Part shown: positions 38,443 to 47,560 of the stretch, piece by piece
Numbering within the stretch: the first letter of the stretch is position 1
Layout of the letters: every line of letters begins with the position of its first letter
DNA from: an uncultured Coriobacteriaceae bacterium
Lineage (GTDB): Bacteria; Actinomycetota; Coriobacteriia; Coriobacteriales; Atopobiaceae
Assembly: GCA_902791035.1 (NCBI GenBank)
Contig: CADAUA010000009.1
Coordinates: 123,863 to 187,862 of the forward strand
Direction of reading: 5' to 3'
DNA length: 64,000 nucleotides
Made by a program: the position numbers and the translations under genes
The notes under the pieces: model-generated
Databases searched by the model: none
What the model was told of the DNA's origin: nothing
The model's input: the letters and a program-made list of their open reading frames with translations, nothing else

Positions 38443-38481
38443 TCGCATATATTCCTACCCAAACACTAGGAATATATGCGA
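38443..38481. promoter_or_regulatory. Perfect 15-bp inverted repeat in the eno upstream region
   Basis: TCGCATATATTCCTA, nine bases, TAGGAATATATGCGA. It is unusually AT-rich for this genome and lies between the flavodoxin stop and the eno start. No U-tract, so an operator or an RNA stem near the eno 5' end is more likely than a terminator. Confidence 0.65.
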
Positions 38482-38537
38482 CAGCAGCAAACGAATTTCT
38501 CTTCTAAGGGGTTGCCATCACGGGCAACCGGTGGCAA

Positions 38538-38942
38538 CTATGCGGACAGCCTGGCACCCAGAGCCTTGAGCTGTTCGAGGGCCTCGTCATCGGGCTCGAG
38601 GTTGGCGATCACCGTCCCGACCACATTCACACCAGAATCCTCCGCAGCGGCCTTCCAGGTCTCCATCCACTCGCCCGTGCCCCAGTCGTAGCTGCCAAAG
38701 AGCGCGACGGGCTTCTCGCCAAGAGCAGGGACGCAGGCGTCCCAGACCTCCTCAAAGTCGGGGTCGAGCTCCTCGGAGCCCATGGCCGGGCAACCAAAGG
38801 CGAAGGCGTCGTAGTCTGCGACGCCTTCCGGCGAGAAGGCCGACACCTCGACCGCCTCAGTCCCCGCGCCCTCCGCTACGGCGTTTGCCATCGCCTCTGT
38901 GTTACCCGTCTGGCTCCAGTACACGACCGCTACCTTACCCAT
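38538..38942 (-). CDS. Short-chain flavodoxin
   Basis: 134 residues. The FMN phosphate loop WSQTGNTEAMA (residues 9-19) and the FMN-ring loops FGCPAMGSEELD and GSYDWGTGEWMETW are typical of flavodoxins. It carries electrons at low potential and often replaces ferredoxin when iron is short. GAAGGAGG lies a few bases before the ATG at 38942. It follows the DUF3793 gene by 99 bp on the same strand, a pairing common in anaerobes, and the pair has the shared 18-bp motif upstream. Confidence 0.92.
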   Translation of the reverse strand: MGKVAVVYWSQTGNTEAMANAVAEGAGTEAVEVSAFSPEGVADYDAFAFGCPAMGSEELDPDFEEVWDACVPALGEKPVALFGSYDWGTGEWMETWKAAAEDSGVNVVGTVIANLEPDDEALEQLKALGARLSA

Positions 38943-39041
38943 GGTTCCTCCTTCGTCGTCTTTCGGGGCCTTGGCCCCGCTCCTGTCCGTGTGACAGGGA
39001 CAAGGTCCTCGCAAGGCCCCTCTCCCTGGCACGCGGGCGCA

Positions 39042-39698
39042 CTACGCAAGCAGGGCCCCTATGGTCTCCCCTGCCTCGAAGCGACTTCTGCACATATCCT
39101 GAGCTGCCGAGATGCGCGCAAACCTCCAGCGGGCCGCCTCCGGGTCTCCATACGCACGCCACAGGCCGCGGCAGGTCTCGTGGCCTCCCTGCACATAGCC
39201 ACGCACGTCCTCCAGCGGATAGCCAAGGATGAGGCCGACCTCGTGGGGGTACTCGCGCACGCTTCCCGCATGAAAGGCGGACAGGCGAGCCTGGAGCGAC
39301 CTCACCAGGCCTTCGGAATCCCCCGTGTCATGGCCAGCATCACGAAGGAAATCGCGACTGCCCTCATCCAGCAGGACCTCATCCACGAGTGCCGGTCTCC
39401 ATACCAGAAGCTCTACGCGTGGGCCTCGGGTGCCAAGGACAACAAGGCGCATGCCGTGGTCGGCCAGACCCCTCGAGTAGGCATCGATTACCTCGCACAC
39501 ACAGTTTCCCGAAGCCTCGCTCACACGCCCACCGCACGAGAACGAGAAGAGCGCCGCCGGCTTCTTGCCAAGGATCACGGCGCCGGCAGACCTTACGAAC
39601 GTCATCGCAAAGAGACGGGATACCAGGCACTCATCTTGTCCGCATCCGTCAAGCGCTTCGGTCCCCCGGCTGGTCTGCAATGCCGTCCATCCGCTCAT
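39042..39698 (-). CDS. DUF3793 family protein
   Basis: 218 residues. The C-terminal half carries the DUF3793 pattern PHEVGLILGYPLEDVRGYV...GGHETCRGLWRAYGDPEAARWRF, and the N-terminal half has KPAALFSFSCGG. No membrane segments. DUF3793 genes commonly sit beside flavodoxins, suggesting a link to iron or redox metabolism, but no activity is known. AAGGAG lies 4-5 bases before the ATG. One copy of the array 9-mer TCGAGTAGG (39473-39481) lies inside this coding sequence, encoding Ala-Tyr-Ser-Arg on the gene strand. Confidence 0.85.
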   Translation of the reverse strand: MSGWTALQTSRGTEALDGCGQDECLVSRLFAMTFVRSAGAVILGKKPAALFSFSCGGRVSEASGNCVCEVIDAYSRGLADHGMRLVVLGTRGPRVELLVWRPALVDEVLLDEGSRDFLRDAGHDTGDSEGLVRSLQARLSAFHAGSVREYPHEVGLILGYPLEDVRGYVQGGHETCRGLWRAYGDPEAARWRFARISAAQDMCRSRFEAGETIGALLA

Positions 39699-39739
39699 GG
39701 ATCTCCTTCACGTGCCTTAGACGAGTGTTAACCAGTGCT

Positions 39740-39768
39740 TACTCTTGAGAAGAGTACACCTACGCTAA
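39740..39768 (-). promoter_or_regulatory. DUF3793-flavodoxin promoter region with shared motif, copy 3
   Basis: Minus-strand TTAGCGTAGGTGTACTCT (39751-39768), matching the 18-bp motif at 34538, overlaps a 7-bp inverted repeat TACTCTT-gag-AAGAGTA (39740-39756). About 45 bp upstream of the DUF3793 start. Confidence 0.45.
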
Positions 39769-39897
39769 CTTCATCTAGCACAAATCGTGCGCCCGTTTGG
39801 ACCGGTTTGTGAGGGCAGGCGGACTTGCCCCACACCAAGTTGGCGCTCGGGTATGGCACTCATCAGGCGCATGCCACGCGTCCAGTCCAAGGTAAGG

Positions 39898-40210
39898 TCG
39901 AGTAGGTCTCTTCGACATTCGCCGACGTGTCCCAAGGACTTGATTGGCCTCGAGTAGGTCATCGGTCGGCTCCGTGGGGTCCAATCCCCCCGTATCGCAA
40001 ACGGCGGACTTGCCTACTCGACGCATGACCCGCACGCCTGCCGGCTTCCATGCCAAGGGCGTGGCATGGCAGCGACCTACTCGATGGCTTACCCGGTCAG
40101 ATGACGGAATCCGCCACTCGGATGTCGTGCTCGCGCATGCCTACTCGAGGGCCCCTCATGCAACGGGCAGACCGCAAGGTTCTCCTACTTCGGAGCACCA
40201 ACCTACTCGG
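39898..40210. repeat. TCGAGTAGG array D (6 sites)
   Basis: Forward sites start at 39898 and 39950; reverse sites at 40013, 40076, 40140 and 40202 (last one CCTACTCGG). Intervals are 52, 63, 63, 64 and 62 bp. It fills the 640-bp divergent gap between the DUF3793 start (39698) and the DUF438 start (40338). I see no gene in this gap. Confidence 0.9.
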
Positions 40211-40337
40211 CGTGGGTGTCGTTCGCCCTACCCAACGAACGGCGCCATTTTGGACCTGAGACCACATTGCCGGTGGCATGACCGCGCTTTTGGGGCATAT
40301 TCGAACCTGACCAAGCACTCGACCGTTAGGAGCCGCG

Positions 40338-41918
40338 ATGCCCCAGAAAACCCTGGACCTCACCCGTTCCGTCTACGACCTCTGCACCCAGTATCCCGAG
40401 CTCAAGGACCTTATGGCCTCGGTCGGCTTCGACGAGATCACCAAGCCCGGCCGTCTCCAGACCATGGGCCGTCTCATGACCATCCCCAAGGGCTGCCAGG
40501 CCAAGAAGCTCAACCTCACCGAGGTGGTTGCCGCCTTCCAGCAGGCCGGCTTCGAGGTGGAGGGGTACGGCTCGTCCATGCGGGGAAATCCTGTGCCTGC
40601 CCCGAGCACCACCCCCGACCAGCGCCGCGAGCTCCTCAAGTCCTACCTCGAGCGTCTGGGCGCTGGTGAGGATGTCGAGTCGGTGCGCAAGGACTTCGCC
40701 TCCGTCTTTGCCAGCGTAGATGCGTCCGAGGTAGCCCAGGCAGAGCAGGCCCTCATCGCGGGCGGCGTGCCCGTGGAGAAGGTCCAGCAGCTCTGCGACG
40801 TGCACGCCTCGCTCTTTGACGGCAAGGTTGCCTGCGCTCCTGCCAAGGGAGCGCCAGAGTCGCAACCTGGCCATCCCGTCTGGGTCATGCGAGCGGAGAA
40901 CGCCGAGGTCACCCGGGCGGTAGCGCAGGCACGCGCACTTGTCGCCGCTATCCGCGCACTGGCCGATTCCACCCAGCACCCCGAATTCGCCCAGGCGCTC
41001 GCCACCGACATCGACCTACTCTCCGAAGTCCTCCCCCACTACAAGCGCAAGGAGGAGCTGCTCTTTCCCCACCTGGAGGCCCACGACGTGACCGGCCCCT
41101 CCAAGGTCATGTGGGGCAAGGACGACGAGGTGCGCGGTTACCTCAAGATGGCACGCTCGCTCCTCGATGGCGTGGCGTCCTCCCCCACGGCGGGCAACCT
41201 CGCCTCCGTGGCAGACCAGCTGGAGGATGCCACCGATGGCATGGAGTCCATGGTGACCAAGGAAGAGAACGTCCTTATCCCCCTGGCGCTGGAGAAGCTC
41301 ACCGCCACCGAGTGGACCCAGATCGCGACCGAGAGCGGCGAGTTCGGTTACTCCTATATAGAGAACCCGCCCACCTGGAAGGCCGATGCGCTCTCCCTCG
41401 CGGAGGACAAGCTCAACGCAATGGCGGCGGGTAGCGCTTCGCAACCGGCGGGCAACGGGGGCGCCACCTCGCCCGCGGACGCCAAGATCCACCTCTCCAC
41501 GGGCGAGTTCACGGCGGCGCAGCTCGAGGCCGTGCTCAACACGATCCCGCTCGACCTCACCTTCGTGGACGCCGACGACAAGACCCGCTTCTTCTCGCAC
41601 GGCGACACCCGCGTGTTCCCGCGCCCCCAGAGCTGCCTGGGCCGCGACGTCTACGCCTGCCACCCGCCCAAGAGCCAGGCCATGGTCCATCAGGTATTTG
41701 ACGACTTCCGCTCTGGTGCGCGCGACTCCTACGAGTTCTGGATTCACCTGCGCGGGCGCTTCGTCTACATCCGCTACTTCGCCGTGCGTGATGCCGAGGG
41801 CAACTATCTGGGCGCGCTCGAGACCACGCAGGACATCACAGACATCCATGAGCTCGAGGGCGACAACCGCCGCGGGGCCGACGTCCGCCGCGAGGCGCGC
41901 GAGAAGACCGGCGAGTAA
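40338..41918 (+). CDS. DUF438 protein with DUF1858, hemerythrin-like and PAS domains
   Basis: 526 residues. Domains in order: a DUF1858-type N-terminus (about 5-65, YPELKDLMASVGFDEI), DUF438 (about 90-160, RRELLKSYLERLGAGEDVESVRKDF), a hemerythrin-like four-helix bundle (about 190-325) with HYKRKEELLFPHLE and TKEENVLIPLALEKL, and a C-terminal PAS domain (about 385-505, LDLTFVDADDKTRFFSHGD). Such proteins are thought to sense oxygen, NO or redox state in anaerobes. TAGGAG precedes the ATG. Array D lies directly upstream. Confidence 0.9.
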   Translation: MPQKTLDLTRSVYDLCTQYPELKDLMASVGFDEITKPGRLQTMGRLMTIPKGCQAKKLNLTEVVAAFQQAGFEVEGYGSSMRGNPVPAPSTTPDQRRELLKSYLERLGAGEDVESVRKDFASVFASVDASEVAQAEQALIAGGVPVEKVQQLCDVHASLFDGKVACAPAKGAPESQPGHPVWVMRAENAEVTRAVAQARALVAAIRALADSTQHPEFAQALATDIDLLSEVLPHYKRKEELLFPHLEAHDVTGPSKVMWGKDDEVRGYLKMARSLLDGVASSPTAGNLASVADQLEDATDGMESMVTKEENVLIPLALEKLTATEWTQIATESGEFGYSYIENPPTWKADALSLAEDKLNAMAAGSASQPAGNGGATSPADAKIHLSTGEFTAAQLEAVLNTIPLDLTFVDADDKTRFFSHGDTRVFPRPQSCLGRDVYACHPPKSQAMVHQVFDDFRSGARDSYEFWIHLRGRFVYIRYFAVRDAEGNYLGALETTQDITDIHELEGDNRRGADVRREAREKTGE

Positions 41919-41949
41919 ACGGGCGCAGTAGTCCGGCACGAGAGAAAAC

Positions 41950-41994
41950 CGGGTTGGGTGCGCCATACTAGAGGCGTCTGACGCACCCAACCCG
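41950..41994. promoter_or_regulatory. 13-bp inverted repeat just before the ydcF-like gene
   Basis: CGGGTTGGGTGCG, 19-base loop, CGCACCCAACCCG, ending at the AGGAG ribosome site of the next gene. It may terminate the DUF438 transcript, or its stem could mask translation of the next gene. Confidence 0.55.
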
Positions 41995-42003
41995 AGGAGT
42001 CCC

Positions 42004-43077
42004 ATGGAACCCTCTGCCATCCTGTACACCCTTCTCACCGCCTGCGCCGCGGGCTTCACCGCCTGGTTCTGGCACCTGCGCACCCACGAGGAGCGCACCC
42101 TGCGGCTGGGGCTGGCCTTCCTGTGCTCCACAGTCTCGATCCTCGCGCTCTTGGAGACCCTGCTCATCCTGGCCGACCTAGATCCCACGATCGCCATGGC
42201 CACAGCGATTGCGGTGGCCGGCGCCGCGGTCCTTATTGCCTTCCCCGCGGTACTGGTCGTGGTGCTCGTGGCCTCCGGCATCCGGCTCATCCGGCGTGAG
42301 GGCGCACGGCCGGCGAACCTGCTCTCGTTGGGTCTGGGGATCCTGCTCGTCGTCTACGTGCTCGTGTGGCCCGAGGTTCGCTCGACGCTCAGCAGCCCTC
42401 CCATCCTGGGTCGCGTGCTCGACCTCTTCTTTGGTTTGGGAGCCATCGTCGTGACCGTGGCCTCGGTGGCCTTTACCTGCTACACCGTGACCAGCATCAT
42501 CGTGCAGGTGCCGCACCGCAAGCGCAGCTACCAGCGCATCATCGTGCTGGGTGCCGGACTGCTCAATGGGCACGAGGTCTCGCCATTGCTGGCCCATCGC
42601 GTGGATGCCGGCATAGCCGCCTGGCGGCAGAACCCGGGATCCCTCTTGGTGATGTCCGGTGGCCAGGGGGCCGACGAGGACCTGCCCGAGGCCTGCGCGA
42701 TGCGCGACTACGCAGTAGCGCAGGGCGTACCCACCGAGGCCATCATCTGCGAGGACATGTCTATGAACACCGAGGAGAACATAGCCAACTCGGCCGCACT
42801 GATTCTGCGTGACGGGAGTCCCGCCGCCCGCACCCTCGTGGTCACCGACGACTACCACGTGCTCCGAGCCCTCCTGTTGGCCCGCAAGCAGGGCTTTGCC
42901 TGCGACGGCCGAGGTTCCCGCGTGCGGCTGTACTTCTCGCTCAACGCGCTCGTGCGCGAGTGGGTGGCCTACGCCGTCCTTCGCAAGCAGAAGTACCTGC
43001 GGCTCTTGGCCCTGCTATGCGGGCTCTACACCGTGGGTTGGGTCGCTCTCTTGGTCGTCAGCGCCATCACGGCATAA
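42004..43077 (+). CDS. YdcF-family (DUF218) membrane protein
   Basis: 357 residues: four to five membrane helices (about 5-165), then a soluble DUF218 domain with IIVLGAGLLNGHEVSPLLAHRVDAGI, LLVMSGGQGADEDLPEA and MSMNTEENIANS, and a final C-terminal helix. DUF218 proteins include SanA and ElyC, involved in envelope integrity and vancomycin resistance in enterobacteria; the reaction is unknown. AGGAG lies directly upstream. It is 85 bp downstream of the DUF438 gene with a hairpin between. Confidence 0.88.
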   Translation: MEPSAILYTLLTACAAGFTAWFWHLRTHEERTLRLGLAFLCSTVSILALLETLLILADLDPTIAMATAIAVAGAAVLIAFPAVLVVVLVASGIRLIRREGARPANLLSLGLGILLVVYVLVWPEVRSTLSSPPILGRVLDLFFGLGAIVVTVASVAFTCYTVTSIIVQVPHRKRSYQRIIVLGAGLLNGHEVSPLLAHRVDAGIAAWRQNPGSLLVMSGGQGADEDLPEACAMRDYAVAQGVPTEAIICEDMSMNTEENIANSAALILRDGSPAARTLVVTDDYHVLRALLLARKQGFACDGRGSRVRLYFSLNALVREWVAYAVLRKQKYLRLLALLCGLYTVGWVALLVVSAITA

Positions 43078-43080
43078 GAA

Positions 43081-43117
43081 AGGCGGTGCAGGAGCGCCGA
43101 GCACTCCTGCACCGCCT
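43081..43117. terminator. Bidirectional terminator
   Basis: AGGCGGTGCAGGAG, 9-base loop, CTCCTGCACCGCCT: a perfect 14-bp stem between the convergent YdcF-like and ferritin genes. Confidence 0.82.
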
Positions 43118-43137
43118 AGGGCTGCTCCTGGCAGACG

Positions 43138-43653
43138 CTACATGGGCAGCGTGGGGGCCACGAAGGCGCGAGTGAGGTACTCGCGGTCCAGGCTGTAGAG
43201 GCCCTTGGGGTCCGAGCCGAAGAGCTCGTAGTCCTTGATGAGGTCGGACGCGTTGGTCTCCTCCTCGCCCTGCTCCTTGACGAACCAGTCCAGCAGCTGC
43301 ATGGTGCGGAAGTCGTGCACGTCGTAGGCTGCCTTGTAGCAGGTGTTGATGAGGCTGGTCACGTACTCCTCGTGCTCCAGACCCTGCTTGAGGATGCCTA
43401 GGTCGGAGGGATCCTTGACGTCGGGCTTGTCGATGGCCGCCAGCTCGGGCGTAAAGCCGTTGTCGAGCAGATAGCGACGGAGGATCTTGGCGTGGGCCAC
43501 CTCCTCCTGGGTCTGGATCATGTACCAGTTGGCGTAGCCCTTAAGGCCACGATCCTCGAAGTAGTCGGCAAAGGCCAGGTAGAGGTAGGCGGAGTAGAGC
43601 TCCTTGTTGATCTGGTTCTCGAGCGTGGCAGCAACGTTCTTGTCGAGTGCCAT
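43138..43653 (-). CDS. Ferritin
   Basis: 171 residues, a non-heme ferritin. Ferroxidase ligands are visible in INKELYSAYLYLAF (Glu), TQEEVAHAKIL (Glu and His) and the C-terminal helix KEQGEEETNASDLI. It oxidises and stores iron. AGGGGA lies 5-6 bases before the ATG. Repeat array E fills the region upstream. The shared 18-bp motif of the iron-uptake genes was looked for before this gene and not seen. Confidence 0.94.
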   Translation of the reverse strand: MALDKNVAATLENQINKELYSAYLYLAFADYFEDRGLKGYANWYMIQTQEEVAHAKILRRYLLDNGFTPELAAIDKPDVKDPSDLGILKQGLEHEEYVTSLINTCYKAAYDVHDFRTMQLLDWFVKEQGEEETNASDLIKDYELFGSDPKGLYSLDREYLTRAFVAPTLPM

Positions 43654-43785
43654 ATGGGTCCCCTTTCCGTGGGTGTGGTCGATGTTTGGCCATGGCTTCT
43701 TATACCCAATTGCGATGTAGCTAGTAGCGATACGGGCAAATCGTCCGAAAGGGCCCGTGCGATGATTGGAGCCGCCAGGATGTCG

Positions 43786-44254
43786 CCGAGTAGGTCAGGC
43801 CCGACGTTCGGGAATCCCATTCGGACCGAGAACCCGTCGAGTAGGTCGCGTAGGTAGCAAGCGGAATGCCCTTCTGCACAAGAGCAGGCTCGAGTAGGTT
43901 ACTCGGACGCCCACAGGGTCGGATCGGCTGGATGGCACGCCCCTCGAGTAGGTCATGGGCATCCAATTGGCGCCGGGCTGCCGGCAAGCCACGACCCAGC
44001 AAAACCTACTCGACAGCTGCTGTGCGCAGTCAGCCGCTCCAGCACCCCTACCGCTTGCCTACTCGAGGACGGTTCCGACAGAATGGGCAAGGCAATGTCC
44101 GCCTGAACAACGTCCCAGCCGCGATGGAAGGCGATCGTCGCATGACCTATGAGGTCCTGGCATATGGCCGCACGCGCTGTTACCTACTCGAGGCCATGGG
44201 CGCCCGCCAGGTCCACTTTGCCCACTGGCCGGACGAGGAAGCGAGACGAGTAGG
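43786..44254. repeat. TCGAGTAGG array E (8 sites)
   Basis: Forward sites start at 43786 (CCGAGTAGG), 43837, 43890 and 43944; reverse sites at 44005, 44058 and 44183; a last forward-facing variant ACGAGTAGG at 44246. Intervals are 51, 53, 54, 61, 53, 125 and 63 bp. The array fills the 717-bp divergent gap between ferritin (43653) and the ABC ATPase (44371). I see no gene in this gap. Confidence 0.88.
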
Positions 44255-44370
44255 CAGTCGTGCGCATGCGCCCTATCGGGCGGAATCCGCACATCCGAGC
44301 GCAACTTCGTGCAGCCAAAAGTAAACTACATCTAACTGCACGTCACTCGGATCAGAATCGCGGTTCCCCC

Positions 44371-45081
44371 ATGACTACCAGCGACTACGTTCGCATCGAT
44401 CACCTGCGCAAGGCCTACGGCCACGGCGACTCGCAAGTGGAAGTGCTCCACGACATCTCCGTGGGCATCGCCCGCGGTGAGGTCTGTGTGCTCTTTGGCC
44501 CTTCTGGCTCGGGCAAGTCCACCTTCCTCAACCTGCTGGGCGGCCTGGAGCCGGCTGACTCGGGCACCATAACCGTGGCCGGCACCGACCTCACGGCCCT
44601 CTCCGACCGTGACCTCGTGGAGTACCGCCGCCGGGAGCTGGGGTTCGTCTTCCAGTTCTACAACCTGGTGCCAGACCTCACCATCCGCGAGAACATCGAG
44701 GTCACGGCCCACCTGTCCGCCGAGCCCCTCCCGGTGGACGACCTCCTGCACCGCCTCGGCCTCTGGGAGCATCGCTCCAAGTTCCCCAACCAGGTCTCGG
44801 GTGGCCAGCAGCAGCGCTGTGCCATCGGCCGCGCCTTGGTCAAGCGGCCGGGCCTGCTCCTCTGCGACGAGCCCACGGGTGCCCTGGACTACAAGACCTC
44901 CAAGGAGATCCTCTGCCTGCTGGAGGACGTCAACCGCAGCTACGGCTGCACCATGGTCATCGTCACGCACAACGATGCCATCCGCCACATGTCCCACCAC
45001 ATCCTGCGCCTGCGCGACGGTCAGCTGGTGGAGGACGAGCGCAACCCCCACGTGGTGCCCGCCGCGCAGATCGAATGGTAG
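44371..45081 (+). CDS. ABC transporter ATPase, MacB/LolD type (second pair)
   Basis: 236 residues. Walker [11 protein letters not shown]-loop [11 protein letters not shown], signature VSGGQQQR, Walker [13 protein letters not shown] and switch VTHND are present. It is a paralogue of the ATPase at 4631-5332 and like it ends in Glu-Trp-stop. The ATG at 44371 fits the family N-terminus; I see no Shine-Dalgarno sequence before it, so a leaderless or weakly translated message is possible. The permease gene overlaps its end by 7 bases. Confidence 0.92.
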   Translation: MTTSDYVRIDHLRKAYGHGDSQVEVLHDISVGIARGEVCVLFGPSGSGKSTFLNLLGGLEPADSGTITVAGTDLTALSDRDLVEYRRRELGFVFQFYNLVPDLTIRENIEVTAHLSAEPLPVDDLLHRLGLWEHRSKFPNQVSGGQQQRCAIGRALVKRPGLLLCDEPTGALDYKTSKEILCLLEDVNRSYGCTMVIVTHNDAIRHMSHHILRLRDGQLVEDERNPHVVPAAQIEW

Positions 45082-47555
45082 GTGGCGCCATGTCTCCCCT
45101 CGCACGCCGCCTTCCCCGCGAGCTCCGCCACAACGTGGGCCGTTACCTGGGCCTCTTCCTCATGGTCTTTCTCACCGTGGCCTTTATCGGCGGCTTCCTC
45201 GACGCCGCCCGGTCCGTCCAGCTCCTCCTGGACGACTGGCGGGCCAGCTCATCCCGCGAGGACTACGCCTTCACCACCCAGTTCCAAGCCTCGGACGAAG
45301 CCTTGGATGCCGCATCCGAGGCAGGCGGGGGCAGCGCAATCTACGAGAACTTCTACGCGGACGTGCCCCTCACGGTGCCCGGCCACGACCTCGGCCATGA
45401 GGCCACGGTACGGCTGTACAAGAACCGTGCGGACATCGACAAGGCCCTCTACTTCGACGGCCGCGCGCCCCAGACCGACGACGAGATCGCCCTCGACCGC
45501 CTCTTCATGAAGAACAACAGCCTCTCGCTCGGCGACGTCGTCGAGGTCGGCGGACGCCAGCTCACCATAGTCGGCCAGTGCGTCCTGCCGGACTACGAGG
45601 CCTTGGTGGCCTCGAACATGGACCTCATGTTCGACACCATCACCTTCACCACCTCGCAGGTGACCCCCGCGGCCTTCGACGCCTTGGCTGGGTCTTCCAC
45701 CGTGTGGCACTACTCCGCCTTGGCAAGCAAGAGGGACCTCTCTCCCAAGGGCCGCACGGACCTGGAGTCAAGCGTCGCCAGGGCCCTCATCGACCACGAG
45801 ACCACCCTCACCGAGCTCCTCGACTGCGACCAGAACAACGCCATGACCTTCGTGGGCGACGACGTCGAGGGCGACTCCGCCATGTACGAGATCCTGGGCG
45901 TCCTCATCATCGGCATCTCGGGCTTCGTCTTTGTGGTGCTCACGGGCGCCAGCATAGAGCAGGAATCCGCCGTCATCGGCACCCTCCTTGCCAGCGGTTA
46001 CCGCAAGCGCGAGCTCGTGCGCCACTACATGGCCATGCCCGCGATCGTGGGCATAGCCGCGACGGTCGCCGGCGTCATCGTGGGAAGGCTCGTGGTGATG
46101 GATGCCTGCTCGGGCATGTACTACAACTCCTACAGCCTGCCGCCCTTTCGGGCCTACTTCTCGCTGGACGTTTTCCTGGCCACCACGGTGCTGCCGGTGG
46201 CCATGCTCCTCGCCATCACCTGGCTGGGCATCCGCCGCAAGCTCCGCGCGACGCCCCTGGCCTTCCTCCGCCACGAGGTGGGCAGCAAGTCCGCCACGGC
46301 CAGTGCCAGCCTCCCCGAGCACTGGGGCTTCGTGTCACGCTTCCGTCTGCGCGTCTTCCTGCGCAACGCCTCCCACTTTGTGGTGCTCTTCCTGGGTATC
46401 GCCGTCTGCACGCTCGTGGCTCTCTACGCCATGTGCTTCATGCCACTCGTCCAGCACGTGGGCAGCCAGATGAGGGACTCCGTGGTGGCGGGCCACCTCT
46501 ACACCCTCAAGGCCCCGCTGGAGATAGACGTCACGGACGACCAGCTGGCGGTGGGCCACGCGCTCGACCTCCGCTCCACGTCCACCACGCCCACAGGTCT
46601 GAGCACGGAGGAGCTGGCCGCCATCATGCTCTTCTCGCTAGAGGACGACGGGCCGGGACTGCCCTCCGGCCACCTGCCCAACGGCTACCGCAACTCCGAG
46701 GAGGCCCTGGCGCAGGCGGAGAAGTTTAGCGCCACCACCCTCCAGGCCGACCGCCTCTACAGCGACTCCAAGGAGTCCGTGACGGTGTACGGAGTGGACG
46801 AGGACTCCCGCTACTGGGATGTGGACGTGTCTGACGGCAGGATCTGCGTGGGACGCGGCCTGGCCGCCAAGTGCGGCACCGGTACCGGCAAGGTGCTCCA
46901 GCTCTACGACAAGTTCGCAGACAAGACCTATGCGCTCAGCATCTCCGACGAGGTGGGCGACGAAACAGACATGGGCGTCTACATGAGCCGCGAGGCCTTT
47001 GCAAAGACATTCGATGACCTGACGGACGCCGACCCCCAGTGGTTCTGCGGCTACGCCTCCGACGAGCCCCTGCAGCTCACCCAGGCATATGTGGCGGGCG
47101 AGACCACGCCCGACGACATGCTCAAGGTGGTCGACCAGCTGGAGACCTCGATGGGGAGCGTGATGGGCTTCGTGATGCTCCTGGTCGTGCCCTTCTCCGC
47201 GGTGGTCATATTCCTGCTCACCAAGACCGTGATTGACCGGTCCTCCACGGCCATCGCCTACATGAAGGTCTTTGGCTACCACGACCGCGAGGTGGACAGG
47301 CTCTACATCCGCTCCATCACCATCACGGTGGTCGCGTCGCTGGTGGCCTGCATACCCCTGATAGTTTGGGCGTTGAACTGGGTCTTTCTCATCGGCATGG
47401 GATCCTACCAGGGCAACTACCCCCTGTGGATCCAACCCATCACCTACCTCGAGACCATAGGCCTGGAGTTTGCGGCCTATGCCGTGGTGGCCCTTCTCAA
47501 CATGCGGCGTATCCGCAAGGTGCGGCTGAGCGAGGCACTCAAGGCCCAGGAGTAG
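45075..47555 (+). CDS. FtsX/MacB-type ABC permease (second pair)
   Basis: 826 residues: one N-terminal membrane helix (YLGLFLMVFLTVAFIGGF), an extracytoplasmic region, three helices with the FtsX pattern (about 295-410, VLIIGISGFVFVVLTGASIEQES), a second large loop and three C-terminal helices (about 700-820, LVVPFSAVVIFLLTKTVIDRSS). It lacks the long coiled coil of the 1182-4637 permease. The ATG at 45075 overlaps the ATPase stop; an ATG at 45090 is an alternative. The pair should form a type VII ABC system. Its stop is only 5 bp from the convergent sortase stop. Confidence 0.9.
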   Translation: MVGGAMSPLARRLPRELRHNVGRYLGLFLMVFLTVAFIGGFLDAARSVQLLLDDWRASSSREDYAFTTQFQASDEALDAASEAGGGSAIYENFYADVPLTVPGHDLGHEATVRLYKNRADIDKALYFDGRAPQTDDEIALDRLFMKNNSLSLGDVVEVGGRQLTIVGQCVLPDYEALVASNMDLMFDTITFTTSQVTPAAFDALAGSSTVWHYSALASKRDLSPKGRTDLESSVARALIDHETTLTELLDCDQNNAMTFVGDDVEGDSAMYEILGVLIIGISGFVFVVLTGASIEQESAVIGTLLASGYRKRELVRHYMAMPAIVGIAATVAGVIVGRLVVMDACSGMYYNSYSLPPFRAYFSLDVFLATTVLPVAMLLAITWLGIRRKLRATPLAFLRHEVGSKSATASASLPEHWGFVSRFRLRVFLRNASHFVVLFLGIAVCTLVALYAMCFMPLVQHVGSQMRDSVVAGHLYTLKAPLEIDVTDDQLAVGHALDLRSTSTTPTGLSTEELAAIMLFSLEDDGPGLPSGHLPNGYRNSEEALAQAEKFSATTLQADRLYSDSKESVTVYGVDEDSRYWDVDVSDGRICVGRGLAAKCGTGTGKVLQLYDKFADKTYALSISDEVGDETDMGVYMSREAFAKTFDDLTDADPQWFCGYASDEPLQLTQAYVAGETTPDDMLKVVDQLETSMGSVMGFVMLLVVPFSAVVIFLLTKTVIDRSSTAIAYMKVFGYHDREVDRLYIRSITITVVASLVACIPLIVWALNWVFLIGMGSYQGNYPLWIQPITYLETIGLEFAAYAVVALLNMRRIRKVRLSEALKAQE

Positions 47556-47560
47556 GTGCG

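Noticed and set aside
39740..39756. Intrinsic terminator
   Set aside because: Only 7 bp with a 3-base loop, upstream of the DUF3793 start and without a U-tract; treated as part of the promoter region.
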